Position numbers and translations under genes: made by a program
Assembly: GCF_950066645.1 (NCBI RefSeq)
Contig: NZ_CATMFB010000001.1
Coordinates: 248,001-312,000, forward strand
DNA: 64,000 nucleotides
Source: an uncultured Thalassolituus sp.
GTDB taxonomy: Bacteria; Pseudomonadota; Gammaproteobacteria; Pseudomonadales; Oceanobacteraceae
Reading direction: 5' to 3'
In this document: piece after piece, positions 7,633 through 16,169 of the stretch
Layout of the letters: each line of letters begins with the position of its first letter
Position numbering within the stretch: position 1 is the stretch's first letter
The notes under the pieces: generated by a model
Told to the model about the DNA's origin: nothing
What the model saw: only the letters and a program-made list of their open reading frames with translations
The model's database searches: none

Positions 7633-8485
7633 ATTTATACGAGCTTTTTGAGAAGAACCGTAAGGGACGTGACGTACGGCAGTTGTGTAAGCTGCTTGGC
7701 GTTTCGAGAAGCGGATTCTACGCCTGGTGTTCCCGAGGTGATAGCGAACGGCAGCGATACGATGGTGAGCTGAAAGAAGCCATTGTAGAGCTGCATCAAG
7801 GCTTCAGAAGAGCTTACGGAGCCCGTCGGATACACCAGCAATTACGTCGTAATGGCTTTGATTGTAGTGTCCGTAGAGTGACACGACTAATGAAAGAAGT
7901 GGGTGTAGAGGCCTCCAGTAAAGGGCTTTATACTTGGAATCCGGGACGGCATGAGTTCTATAGCTCAACTGGTAACCTACTGGCAGAGGATGATCGCGCA
8001 ACGTCTGAGGGGCAACAATGGGCCGGGGACTTCACCTATATACGTATAGGCTCAGGATGGCTCAATCACGCTATCGTTGTCGATCTCTTTAGTCGGCGAG
8101 TGGTAGGCTGGTCATTCAGTCGTAAGCGGAACAGTGAGCTTACGAAAAGCGCTTTGAGAATGGCCCTATCACGTGAAAGACCATCTGTTGGATGTATCTT
8201 TCATTCGGACCAGGAATTGAATATGCAGCTCATGAATATCGTGATTTAGTTGAGTCTGCGAATATGCGACGAAGTATGAGCCGGAAGGCGACGCCATTGG
8301 ATAATGCAATCGTTGAATCCTTCTTTCATACTCCCAAAACTGAGCTGGTTCATCAGCAGAAGTTTGAAAGTGATATAGAAGCTGGTGCAAGAGTGGTGGA
8401 GTTTATCGAGTATTATAACCGTGAGAGACTTCAATCTGGAATCGGGTGTGAAAGCCCTGAAAATTATTCAAGGGCGTGTGCCTGA
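7626..8485 (+). pseudogene. IS3-family transposase OrfB (DDE integrase core), frameshifted
   Basis: CKLLGVSRSGFYAW...GDFTYIRIG...HSDQ then a frame change to GIEYAAHEYRDLVESANMRRSMSRKATPLDNAIVESFFHTPKTELV; consistent with loss of one G in CCAGG at about 8212-8214. Confidence 0.85.
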
Positions 8486-8522
8486 AGTGTCCACGAAAGT
8501 GGTAGCAGATCACGGTGGTCGG

Positions 8523-9413
8523 ATGACAACGTTATACATAGTAGGCAACGGGTTCGATCTATGGCACGGGTTGCCCACTAGCTATGGCGAGTTCAATGCG
8601 TTTGCAGAAGAAGCGTTGAGTGAATTCGAGAGTTACTACTCATCCGATTTTTCTGTTCAAGGCCCCTGGTGTGATTTCGAGAACACGCTTGGTAAGTTTG
8701 ATTGGAAAGCTTTTTATGATGATCACAACCACATCGATGTGTCTTCAGGGAGTTTCAGGCCTAGCTTCATTTACTGCTTAGAAGACGACTTGGCCGAACA
8801 AACCAACCAACATGTCGAAAGGATTAGGGAATGCTTTCAAGAGTGGGTGTCGGAGATTGACGTCTCACTAGCTGAAAGGAAGTTGGTGTTTGCCGAGAAC
8901 GCTAAATTCCTTACTTTCAACTACACCTCCACCCTCGAAATCGTATACGCCGTTCCAGATGGACAGGTTTTGCATATCCACGGGAAGGCCGACACGTATG
9001 AAGAGCTGATCTTTGGCCACGCCGAGACAATCGAAGAAGAACCTGAATTTGACGAGTACGGTGAGAGCACGCGCACGCCATTTTCGGATGCCGAGGGAGC
9101 AGCTAGGTATCCCTTCTATGCTTTGCAAAAGCCTGTTGAAGCAATTCTGAAAAATCATAAGGCTTTTTTCGATGCTTTAGAGCACGTGGATAAGATCATT
9201 GTGGTTGGTCATTCCCTCAATAAAGTTGACCTGCCATACTTCAAACAAGTCGCCGAGAAGGCGCCAACGGCGAGCTGGACTGTTTGTTCTTTCAAGTCTG
9301 AGGAAGGAGTTAATCATGCTCAAGCATTGCTCCAGTGTGGTGTCACTCCGGCACAAATTCGTCTCTGTGGTTATCCCGAACTTGAAGGCGGGCTTAGTCG
9401 CAGGCGCACCTAA
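8523..9413 (+). CDS. abiH: AbiH-family abortive infection protein
   Basis: MTTLYIVGNGFDLWHGLPTSYGEF, FLTFNYTSTLE, HIHGKADTYEELIFGH and IVVGHSLNKVDLPYF are AbiH-family motifs; ATG lies 10 bp after the IS end. Confidence 0.85.
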   Translation: MTTLYIVGNGFDLWHGLPTSYGEFNAFAEEALSEFESYYSSDFSVQGPWCDFENTLGKFDWKAFYDDHNHIDVSSGSFRPSFIYCLEDDLAEQTNQHVERIRECFQEWVSEIDVSLAERKLVFAENAKFLTFNYTSTLEIVYAVPDGQVLHIHGKADTYEELIFGHAETIEEEPEFDEYGESTRTPFSDAEGAARYPFYALQKPVEAILKNHKAFFDALEHVDKIIVVGHSLNKVDLPYFKQVAEKAPTASWTVCSFKSEEGVNHAQALLQCGVTPAQIRLCGYPELEGGLSRRRT

Positions 9414-9506
9414 CAACACGTTGCAGGCGACGTTTGACCCGCTGCCCATTTATTCTGTCGCAAAAGCGGCCATCGCCTCAAACGCACCTGAACGTGGGCG
9501 TTATGA
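9408..9506 (+). other. attC recombination site (integron cassette-type), apparently complete
   Basis: R'' ACCTAAC ... R' GTTATGA; arms CACGTTGCAGG(CG)ACGTTTGA and TCAAACGCACCTGAACGTG are complementary apart from an unpaired G; overlaps the abiH stop codon. Confidence 0.8.
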
Positions 9507-9524
9507 GTTTTGGGCATGCAGATA

Positions 9525-9752
9525 ATGTTTTCTGAAACTGGTTGCGATTTTTGCCGAAAGTATTGGACCCATCCGTTCTTGGAAAATCGAGAGAAAATAC
9601 TGAAGCTATTAGTAGACCGCAATAGTGAAAGGCAGGCGAGCCTCTATCAATGCAATAAGTGCCGTGCATACTGGGAAGATCCGAACGGGGCATATCCGAT
9701 GGTGCTAACGAATGAAGAAGTTGAGAAATGCTATGGGATCAAGAACTCATAA
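9525..9752 (+). CDS. small zinc-ribbon-like cassette protein (two CxxC motifs)
   Basis: 75 aa MFSETGCDFCRKYW...YQCNKCRAYWEDPNG; TAA stop overlaps TCATAAC (R''), complementary to the cassette start TTATGAG. Confidence 0.6.
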   Translation: MFSETGCDFCRKYWTHPFLENREKILKLLVDRNSERQASLYQCNKCRAYWEDPNGAYPMVLTNEEVEKCYGIKNS

Positions 9753-9780
9753 CAATCCGCTGAATTCGTTGTGGCCACAA
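9747..9780 (+). other. truncated attC-like site (R'' TCATAAC and palindrome TTGTGGCCACAA, no 3' arm found)
   Basis: CTCATAAC is the exact complement of GTTATGAG at 9500-9507; no matching 3' half downstream. Confidence 0.5.
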
Positions 9781-9825
9781 GAAAAGCGGGGCCCTGAGGG
9801 TCAGTAAAAAAAAGAGGAATTATCT

Positions 9826-10047
9826 ATGGAATGTGCATGTAACTGTGGTGGAACTACCGCGGGTGGCGATTTTCTTCCTGGTCATGATCAGCGGCTAAGA
9901 GCTGATCTGGAGCGGCGTGTTGGTGGCATCATTAACTTGCGTATGCTGGTCGAGGCAGCAGAACACTTCGTAGAGGGCAGTGTTGGTAGTTATCAGTTTA
10001 ACGGCATGGTTAAAGAGCTATTAAGAGAGCCCAACCGCCGGCCATAA
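9826..10047 (+). CDS. small hypothetical protein (C-C-CGG...FLPGHDQRLR family)
   Basis: 73 aa MECACNCGGTTAGGDFLPGHDQRLRADLERRVGG; upstream AAAGAGG ribosome-binding-like sequence. Confidence 0.6.
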   Translation: MECACNCGGTTAGGDFLPGHDQRLRADLERRVGGIINLRMLVEAAEHFVEGSVGSYQFNGMVKELLREPNRRP

Positions 10048-10115
10048 ACGAGAGCCGGCGAGCGCTCAGCAAATAGCAAACTCGAACTACCACGGTGCTA
10101 CTTGAACGGTATCCG

Positions 10116-10150
10116 GTCTGAGCGAATGTATTCGCCAGACACGAGTCTGG
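10116..10150 (+). other. overlapping, mutually exclusive hairpins upstream of the DUF6160-like gene
   Basis: GTCTG-A-GCGAAT-GT-ATTCGC-CAGAC (10116-10140) versus CCAGAC-ACGA-GTCTGG (10135-10150); T6 run at about 10162. Confidence 0.5.
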
Positions 10151-10329
10151 TATCTCGCTTGTTTTTTGAACTCCGCAGGCCATTCTGAAACTCCTGATTA
10201 TCTTATTGGGCCATATTGTCCTCTTTGCTGGAAATCCCTGATCTTGCTGGCTAGCTTGGTGGAGTAGTTATACACGCCAGCAGGATGCAGTACTGGCCGC
10301 TTCAGTCGATTACCGCAGGGATGGCAATA

Positions 10330-11169
10330 ATGATAATAAGACCTTCCGTCGCAGTTCTGGCACTGTGTCTGCCAGCAGCCACTCTGGCTGAGTTGCGCTC
10401 TCTTGATGAATCTACCCTCAGTTCTGTGTCAGGTCAGGCGGGCATCACCGTCGAGTTTGAAGGGCAGCTTGATATTGGCAATATCACCTACACCGATGAA
10501 GGTTCGCTGTCGGTGAATGAGTTTAAGCTGGGCGGTGCAGGTCGCGATGATCTGTTCGTCGAGGGCTATATGGCAGCCAATGGCGGCAACCCCTTTATTC
10601 AGAACATCTCCGACAAGATTGATGATCTTAAGATCGATATTGATGTCGCCGCTGACGGCGAGATGTCGATACGCTTTTATCCGTTGAATTATGCCGCCCC
10701 TGTCGATTTCAGCGTAACCACAGGTGCCTGGGATATCCTGAACGCTGAGGGCGAGCGTCAGTTCACCCTGGTCGATAACTTCTCTCTCGAGGGGATTTTC
10801 ACTCAGCTCTGGGCCAAAGTCGGCTATGACGATGAGCTGGGGCAGGATCGCCTGAATCTGGAGTTGCGTATCGGTATTGATGATCTTGATTTCGAGATGC
10901 CGGCCTTCGGGATCGGTATCCGCGATCTGCGCATGACTGGCCCGGATTACGATACTAACCCGAACCTGCTGTCTGCGAACGCGGAAATTGAAGCGAACAT
11001 CTACAACGGTACGCGTCGTGATGGCGGAGGTGCGCTGGCACTCGATATCGTGAATATGGATGCGGATATCACGGTGGGCGGCATCGATATTGGCGGCCAG
11101 TCTATTGGTTCTGTCAAAATCGACAATATGAATCTGACCAACCACAGCATGCGTATCTACGGTCACTGA
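10330..11169 (+). CDS. DUF6160-like secreted protein
   Basis: Signal-peptide-like N-terminus, then LRSLDESTLSSVSGQAGITVEFEGQLDIGNI. Confidence 0.55.
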   Translation: MIIRPSVAVLALCLPAATLAELRSLDESTLSSVSGQAGITVEFEGQLDIGNITYTDEGSLSVNEFKLGGAGRDDLFVEGYMAANGGNPFIQNISDKIDDLKIDIDVAADGEMSIRFYPLNYAAPVDFSVTTGAWDILNAEGERQFTLVDNFSLEGIFTQLWAKVGYDDELGQDRLNLELRIGIDDLDFEMPAFGIGIRDLRMTGPDYDTNPNLLSANAEIEANIYNGTRRDGGGALALDIVNMDADITVGGIDIGGQSIGSVKIDNMNLTNHSMRIYGH

Positions 11170-11310
11170 CCGGCGCGCTGGCCGATGTTCCAAACCTGAC
11201 CTTCAGGGCCGCAGCCGGGTGCTGCGGTTGCCCCCTCTTGTCACCCCTGTACAATGCCGCTCTTTCCGTCCGGACATTCCGGGTGATGATGTCTCTCAAG
11301 TGAGTTCTGT

Positions 11311-12798
11311 ATGCTGAAGAAAATTCAACGGGAGTGGTTCTCCAATATCCGTGGAGATCTGCTGGCTGGTACCGTCGTGGCGCTGGCGCTGATTCCGGAA
11401 GCAATCGCCTTTTCTATTATTGCCGGTGTCGACCCTAAGGTCGGCCTGTACGCCTCCTTCTGTATTGCCGTCATTATTGCCTTCGTGGGCGGTCGTCCGG
11501 GCATGATCTCGGCGGCGACCGGGGCGATGTCTCTCCTTATGGTGACGCTGGTCAAAGAGCATGGCCTGGAATATCTGCTGGCGGCGTCTTTGTTGACCGG
11601 TGTCATTCAGATTGTGGCTGGTTATCTTAAACTCGGAGACCTGATGCGGTTTGTTTCGAGGTCGGTGGTGACCGGCTTCGTGAATGCGCTGGCGATTCTG
11701 ATTTTTATGGCGCAGCTGCCAGAGCTGACGAATGTGACCTGGCATGTGTATGCCATGACCGCGGCGGGCCTGGGGATTATCTATCTGTTCCCGTATGTGC
11801 CTAAGGTGGGTAGCTGGCTGCCGTCACCGCTGGTGTGCATTCTGACGATCACGGCGGTGGCTATGATCTGGGGCATTGACGTGCGTACGGTGGCTGACAT
11901 GGGTGAACTGCCGGATACGCTGCCTGTGTTCCTCTGGCCGGACGTTCCGCTGACGCTGGAAACACTGTGGATTATTCTGCCCTATTCGGTAGCACTGGCG
12001 GCCGTGGGTCTGCTGGAATCCATGATGACGTCGACCATCGTCGATGAACTGACGGACACGGAAAGTGATAAAAACCGCGAGTGTAAGGGCCAGGGCATTG
12101 CCAATATCGGTTCCTCTCTGCTGGGCGGTATGGCAGGCTGTGCCATGATCGGTCAGTCGATCATTAACGTGAAGTCGGGTGGCCGTGGCCGGTTATCGAC
12201 CTTTATCGCGGGCTTCTTTCTGCTCATCATGGTGGTGTTCCTCGATGACTGGATCGGGCAGATCCCGATGGCTGCGCTGGTCGCTGTGATGATTATGGTG
12301 TCGATTGGTACCTTCTCATGGGAATCTGTGGTGAACCTGAAGAAGCATCCACTGTCGACCAATATTGTGATGCTCGCCACGGTTTCTGTGGTTGTTGCTA
12401 CCCATAACTTAGCCCTTGGGGTATTGGTGGGTGTGCTGCTGGCAGCGCTCTTTTTTGCGAACAAAATCGGCCGCTTCATGGTGGTTAAGACCGATTCGCC
12501 GAACAAAGGCGAGCGCGTCTATCGCGTGGTAGGTCAGGTATTTTTTGCATCCTCGGATGCGTTCGGGAAATCGTTTGATTTCCGTGAGGCAGTGTCGAAA
12601 GTGACGATCGATCTGACTCAGGCGCACTTCTGGGATATCACTTCTGTATCGGCGCTCGATAAAGTGGTGATCCGCTTCCGTCGCGAAGGTGCGGAAGTGG
12701 AACTGATTGGTATGAACGACGCGACCTCAACCATCGTTGACCGGTTTGGCGTCCACGATAAGCCGGAGGAAGTCGAGAAGCTGCTCTCCGGACACTGA
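11311..12798 (+). CDS. SulP-family (SLC26) anion permease with C-terminal STAS domain
   Basis: [38 protein letters not shown]-like C-terminus [23 protein letters not shown]. Confidence 0.9.
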   Translation: MLKKIQREWFSNIRGDLLAGTVVALALIPEAIAFSIIAGVDPKVGLYASFCIAVIIAFVGGRPGMISAATGAMSLLMVTLVKEHGLEYLLAASLLTGVIQIVAGYLKLGDLMRFVSRSVVTGFVNALAILIFMAQLPELTNVTWHVYAMTAAGLGIIYLFPYVPKVGSWLPSPLVCILTITAVAMIWGIDVRTVADMGELPDTLPVFLWPDVPLTLETLWIILPYSVALAAVGLLESMMTSTIVDELTDTESDKNRECKGQGIANIGSSLLGGMAGCAMIGQSIINVKSGGRGRLSTFIAGFFLLIMVVFLDDWIGQIPMAALVAVMIMVSIGTFSWESVVNLKKHPLSTNIVMLATVSVVVATHNLALGVLVGVLLAALFFANKIGRFMVVKTDSPNKGERVYRVVGQVFFASSDAFGKSFDFREAVSKVTIDLTQAHFWDITSVSALDKVVIRFRREGAEVELIGMNDATSTIVDRFGVHDKPEEVEKLLSGH

Positions 12799-12812
12799 TA
12801 ATAAGGAACCCT

Positions 12813-13664
12813 ATGAAACAGATTACTGCCTGTATTGACGGATCTCACGGCGCGGAAGCCGTTTGCCATGCTTCCGCCTGGCTCAGCGCGCGGTTACAGA
12901 TGCCTCTGGCGTTGATGCACGTGCTGGAAAAACCGGAATCTCCGGATACCAATATGTCAGGCAGTATCGGGTTGGGGAGCCGCGAGCACCTGTTGCAGCA
13001 GCTGACCGAGCTGGACGAACAGCGCAGTAAACTGGCTCTGCAGCATGGCAGCCTGATGCTCGAAGCCGCGAAAGAGCTGGTTGAAGGTCGCGGAGCGGTC
13101 GACGTATCGACGGTTCAGCGTCATGGTCGTCTGCCAGATGCGGTTCTTGAAGTACAGGAAGCCACCAGTGTGCTGGTCATGGGCCGCCAGGGTGAAGACC
13201 ACAACGACCCTGAGGTTGCGAGTGTCGGCACTAACTTCGAGACCGTACTCCGTTCTGTTTCCTGCCCTGTACTGGTGACGCCGGGCACCTTCCCTGAACC
13301 AAAGAGCTTTATGATCGCTTACGACGGCAGTGAAGCGGCTGAGCGGATTATGGATGTGTATCCGAAAAGCCCGTTACTGAAGGGCCTGCAGTGTCATCTG
13401 ATTATGGTGAACGCTGACAGTCCTCAGCGCGTGAAGCTGCACAGCGCCGGTGACCGTCTGCGTGAGGCTGGCTTCCGTGTGCATGAGGAGCATCTGGAGG
13501 GGACAGATGTCCGTACAACGCTGATGCGTTATCAGGCCCAGCATAAGATTGATCTGATTGTGATGGGGGCCTACGGTCACTCGCGTATGCGCAGTTTCTT
13601 CCTGGGTTCTCACACCCGTGACATGGTGGCCCACACTCCGATTCCCCTCCTGCTGTTGCGTTAA
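12813..13664 (+). CDS. universal stress protein (tandem Usp domains)
   Basis: SVLVMGRQG...VLRSVSCPVLVTPG and IDLIVMGAYGHSRMRSFFLGSHTRDMVAHTPIPLLLLR. Confidence 0.9.
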   Translation: MKQITACIDGSHGAEAVCHASAWLSARLQMPLALMHVLEKPESPDTNMSGSIGLGSREHLLQQLTELDEQRSKLALQHGSLMLEAAKELVEGRGAVDVSTVQRHGRLPDAVLEVQEATSVLVMGRQGEDHNDPEVASVGTNFETVLRSVSCPVLVTPGTFPEPKSFMIAYDGSEAAERIMDVYPKSPLLKGLQCHLIMVNADSPQRVKLHSAGDRLREAGFRVHEEHLEGTDVRTTLMRYQAQHKIDLIVMGAYGHSRMRSFFLGSHTRDMVAHTPIPLLLLR

Positions 13665-13715
13665 GCCTCTGTGTGTCTGTTATAGTCCGGAAATATCGTT
13701 TTCCGGACTACGGAC

Positions 13716-14297
13716 ATGTCTGCTGAACCTGTTAATCCTCTCGCCGATACTGATATCGAAAAACTTCGTCAGGAAATGCTGGCGTTTGCCCGTCTGCAAC
13801 TCAACGATGCCCACCTGGCAGAAGATGCCGTTCAGGAAGCGCTGGCGGGGGCGCTGAAAAACTCTTCGTCTTTCTCGCGTAAAGCGACGCTGAAAACCTG
13901 GGTGTTCTCTATTCTGCGTTACAAAATCGCGGATGTACTGCGTGGCCGCTACCGCGAGCCGGTTCAGCAGGAGTGTAAGGATTGCAGCACCGATGACGAC
14001 TCATATTTTGACAGTGCCGGACACTGGCAGACGGGCAGCGCGCCCAGAGCGTGGGGCAATACCGATCAGCTGGTCACTGACGAGCATTTCTGGCGGGTGT
14101 TCGATGCCTGTCTGGAGGTCTTGCCGGGCGAGCAGGCGCGGGTATTTATGATGCGTGAGTTTGTCGAGCTGGATACGCACGAAATCTGCGATGCGCTGGA
14201 AATTAAACCGGCGAACCTGCATGTGTTGCTGCACCGTGCGCGTCTGCGCCTGCGGGCCTGTCTGAGTTCATCCTGGTTTAACGCGGAGGCGCAATGA
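13716..14297 (+). CDS. ECF-type RNA polymerase sigma factor
   Basis: Sigma-70 regions 2 and 4-like: LNDAHLAEDAVQEALAGALKN, LKTWVFSILRYKIADVLR, REFVELDTHEICDALEIKPANLHVLLHRARLRLR. Confidence 0.9.
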   Translation: MSAEPVNPLADTDIEKLRQEMLAFARLQLNDAHLAEDAVQEALAGALKNSSSFSRKATLKTWVFSILRYKIADVLRGRYREPVQQECKDCSTDDDSYFDSAGHWQTGSAPRAWGNTDQLVTDEHFWRVFDACLEVLPGEQARVFMMREFVELDTHEICDALEIKPANLHVLLHRARLRLRACLSSSWFNAEAQ

Positions 14298-14488
14298 TGT
14301 TGAGTTGTGAACAGGCGAGCAAGCTTCTTTCTGAGGCACAGGAACGTCCGTTGAAGCTCACGGAGCGGGCTGGGCTGACAATGCATCTGGCGATGTGCCA
14401 GGGCTGTCGTGAGTTCGGACGCCAGGTCAGCTCACTGCGCGATCTTATCCGTCGCTCTGAAGATCACGACGACACTCAGGGTAAGTAA
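14294..14488 (+). CDS. putative anti-sigma factor (zf-HC2-like)
   Basis: MLSCEQASKLLSEAQERPL...MHLAMCQGCREFGRQ; translationally coupled (ATGA) to the sigma factor. Confidence 0.75.
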   Translation: MMLSCEQASKLLSEAQERPLKLTERAGLTMHLAMCQGCREFGRQVSSLRDLIRRSEDHDDTQGK

Positions 14489-14568
14489 TTCACAGAATGC
14501 GGTGTCAGGTTGTAAGAACCCGCGTTCTGGCGCGACTTATCTGCACACTCTGACATAAGGAAGCCCAC

Positions 14569-15177
14569 ATGATCTCCAGACTCAGCCAACTGATGACCAG
14601 CACGACGGAGCGTCTGCAACTTGCCGATGGGCTGGCGCCCCTGCTGATCCGTCTGTATCTCGCCCCCATTATGATGCAGGCAGGATGGACCAAGTTTCAG
14701 TCATTCGACAGCACGGTGGCCTGGTTCGGAAATGCCGAGTGGGGTCTTGGATTACCTTTCCCTGAGCTGATGGTCACGCTCGCCGCAGGGACCGAACTGA
14801 TCGGCGGCCTGCTGCTGATTCCGGGCATTGCCGTGCGCTGGCTCAGTATTCCACTGCTGTTTACCATGCTGGTCGCTATGTTGACGGTTCACTGGGAAAA
14901 CGGCTGGCTGGCGATCGCCGACAGCAGTAGCTGGTTGGCTAACGAGCGGGTGATGGAGGCCTCAGAGAGGCTGGAGCGGGTACGCGCCATTCTGCAGGAG
15001 CATGGTCATTACGAGTGGCTGACCGGACGAGGGTCTGTCGTCATCCTCAACAATGGCATCGAGTTCGCTGCCACCTACGCGATCATGCTGCTGTCGCTGA
15101 TATTTACCGGCGGCGGCCGCTTTACCAGCGTCGATGACGTTATCCGGCGTCGTTATGGCACCCCGGCAGCACGATAA
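14569..15177 (+). CDS. DoxX family membrane protein
   Basis: LLIRLYLAPIMMQAGWTKFQSFDSTVAWFG and LIGGLLLIPGIAVRWLSIPLLFTMLVA. Confidence 0.85.
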   Translation: MISRLSQLMTSTTERLQLADGLAPLLIRLYLAPIMMQAGWTKFQSFDSTVAWFGNAEWGLGLPFPELMVTLAAGTELIGGLLLIPGIAVRWLSIPLLFTMLVAMLTVHWENGWLAIADSSSWLANERVMEASERLERVRAILQEHGHYEWLTGRGSVVILNNGIEFAATYAIMLLSLIFTGGGRFTSVDDVIRRRYGTPAAR

Positions 15178-16058
15178 GGATTGCGGGCGCCATCCGGGCG
15201 TCGTTTGAAGCGCTTATAGGTCCATTGATACTGCGCCGGACACTGGCTGACGCAGGTTTCGATGGCGCGGTTCATGGCCGTTGCGGCTTCCAGTGGGTCG
15301 GTGCTGTACTGACCCTCTTCGGCGGCCACGAAGTGAATATCGAATCCCTCTGCATCGGGAAGACGCTCGCTGAACGCGAAAATCACGTTGCAACCTGTCT
15401 TCTGAATCATCTGGTGTGGCAGCACGGGAGTCAGGGTCGGAATACCCATAAACGGGGCAAAAATCCCGTTCTTTTTTCTGGGCTCCTGATCAGGCAGAAA
15501 ACCGATCACTTCTTTATCCATCAGGCCGGTAAACAGGCGTTTCACCCCACCACCTGTCGTCGGTACCATCTTCGCCCCGACGGCTTCCCGGCGGCGGACC
15601 ATCCAGTCGCTGAAGCTGCGGATTTTGGCCGGGCGGTACATGGCGGTAATGCTGCATTTGCGGGCGGCATAGGTGCTGATGATCTCCCAGTTACCGAGAT
15701 GGGGCACCATCAGCAGCAGGCCTTTGTCTTCTGCCAGCAGGCGGTCGAACAGAGCTTCGTTGTGAACCTGGCGGATCATGCCGGAAATTTTGTCCGGTTC
15801 GTATCCCCACATCGGCCCCATCTCGGCGCCGGTCATTCCGTTCTGAAAGAGGGTGTCGCGCAGAAGCTGAGTGCGCTCGGCATCGCTCAGTTGTGGATAA
15901 CAGAGATCGAGATTTACCCGTGCGACCTCGCGGGAGCGGGTTCTGCGCATCCACATCAGCCGGCCTACGATGCGACCAAGGCGCTGTGCGTCAGCGAGAG
16001 AAATGTACCCAAGGGTCTTAATCAGACCGATCATCAGATAGCCAACCAGATTTTTCAC
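15153..16058 (-). CDS. LpxL/HtrB-like lysophospholipid (lipid A biosynthesis) acyltransferase
   Basis: LLMVPHLGNWEIIS, MYRPAK, FLPDQEPRKKNGIFAPFMG; likely GTG start at VKNLVGYLMIGL. Confidence 0.85.
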   Translation of the reverse strand: MKNLVGYLMIGLIKTLGYISLADAQRLGRIVGRLMWMRRTRSREVARVNLDLCYPQLSDAERTQLLRDTLFQNGMTGAEMGPMWGYEPDKISGMIRQVHNEALFDRLLAEDKGLLLMVPHLGNWEIISTYAARKCSITAMYRPAKIRSFSDWMVRRREAVGAKMVPTTGGGVKRLFTGLMDKEVIGFLPDQEPRKKNGIFAPFMGIPTLTPVLPHQMIQKTGCNVIFAFSERLPDAEGFDIHFVAAEEGQYSTDPLEAATAMNRAIETCVSQCPAQYQWTYKRFKRRPDGARNPYRAAGVP

Positions 16059-16169
16059 GCAGTCACCCCATAAAGCGAAGACCGAAGTGTACGTGAAGAA
16101 CTCAGCGACGCAAGATGCGCCAGTCCGGGAGCTTGTCAGAACCTCTGCTACACTCAAAAGACCTTTGGC

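Larger units (their letters stand above)
7208..8512 (+). mobile_element. IS3-family insertion sequence (two frameshifts), about 1305 bp
   Basis: Imperfect terminal inverted repeats TGATCTGTAACCACTTTTATGGACA (left) and TGATCTGCTACCACTTTCGTGGACA (reverse complement of right end); OrfA HTH and OrfB rve/DDE coding between them. Confidence 0.9.

Noticed and set aside
8385-8522. N-terminal extension of the AbiH ORF to ATG 8385
   Set aside because: The extension lies inside the IS3 orfB end in another frame; AbiH family similarity starts at MTTLYIVGNGFD (8523).
8528-8540. GACAACGTTATAC near the AbiH start as an attC L'/R' pair
   Set aside because: It is part of the AbiH coding sequence (TTLYIV) and is not complementary to the R'' boxes on either side, so probably coincidental.
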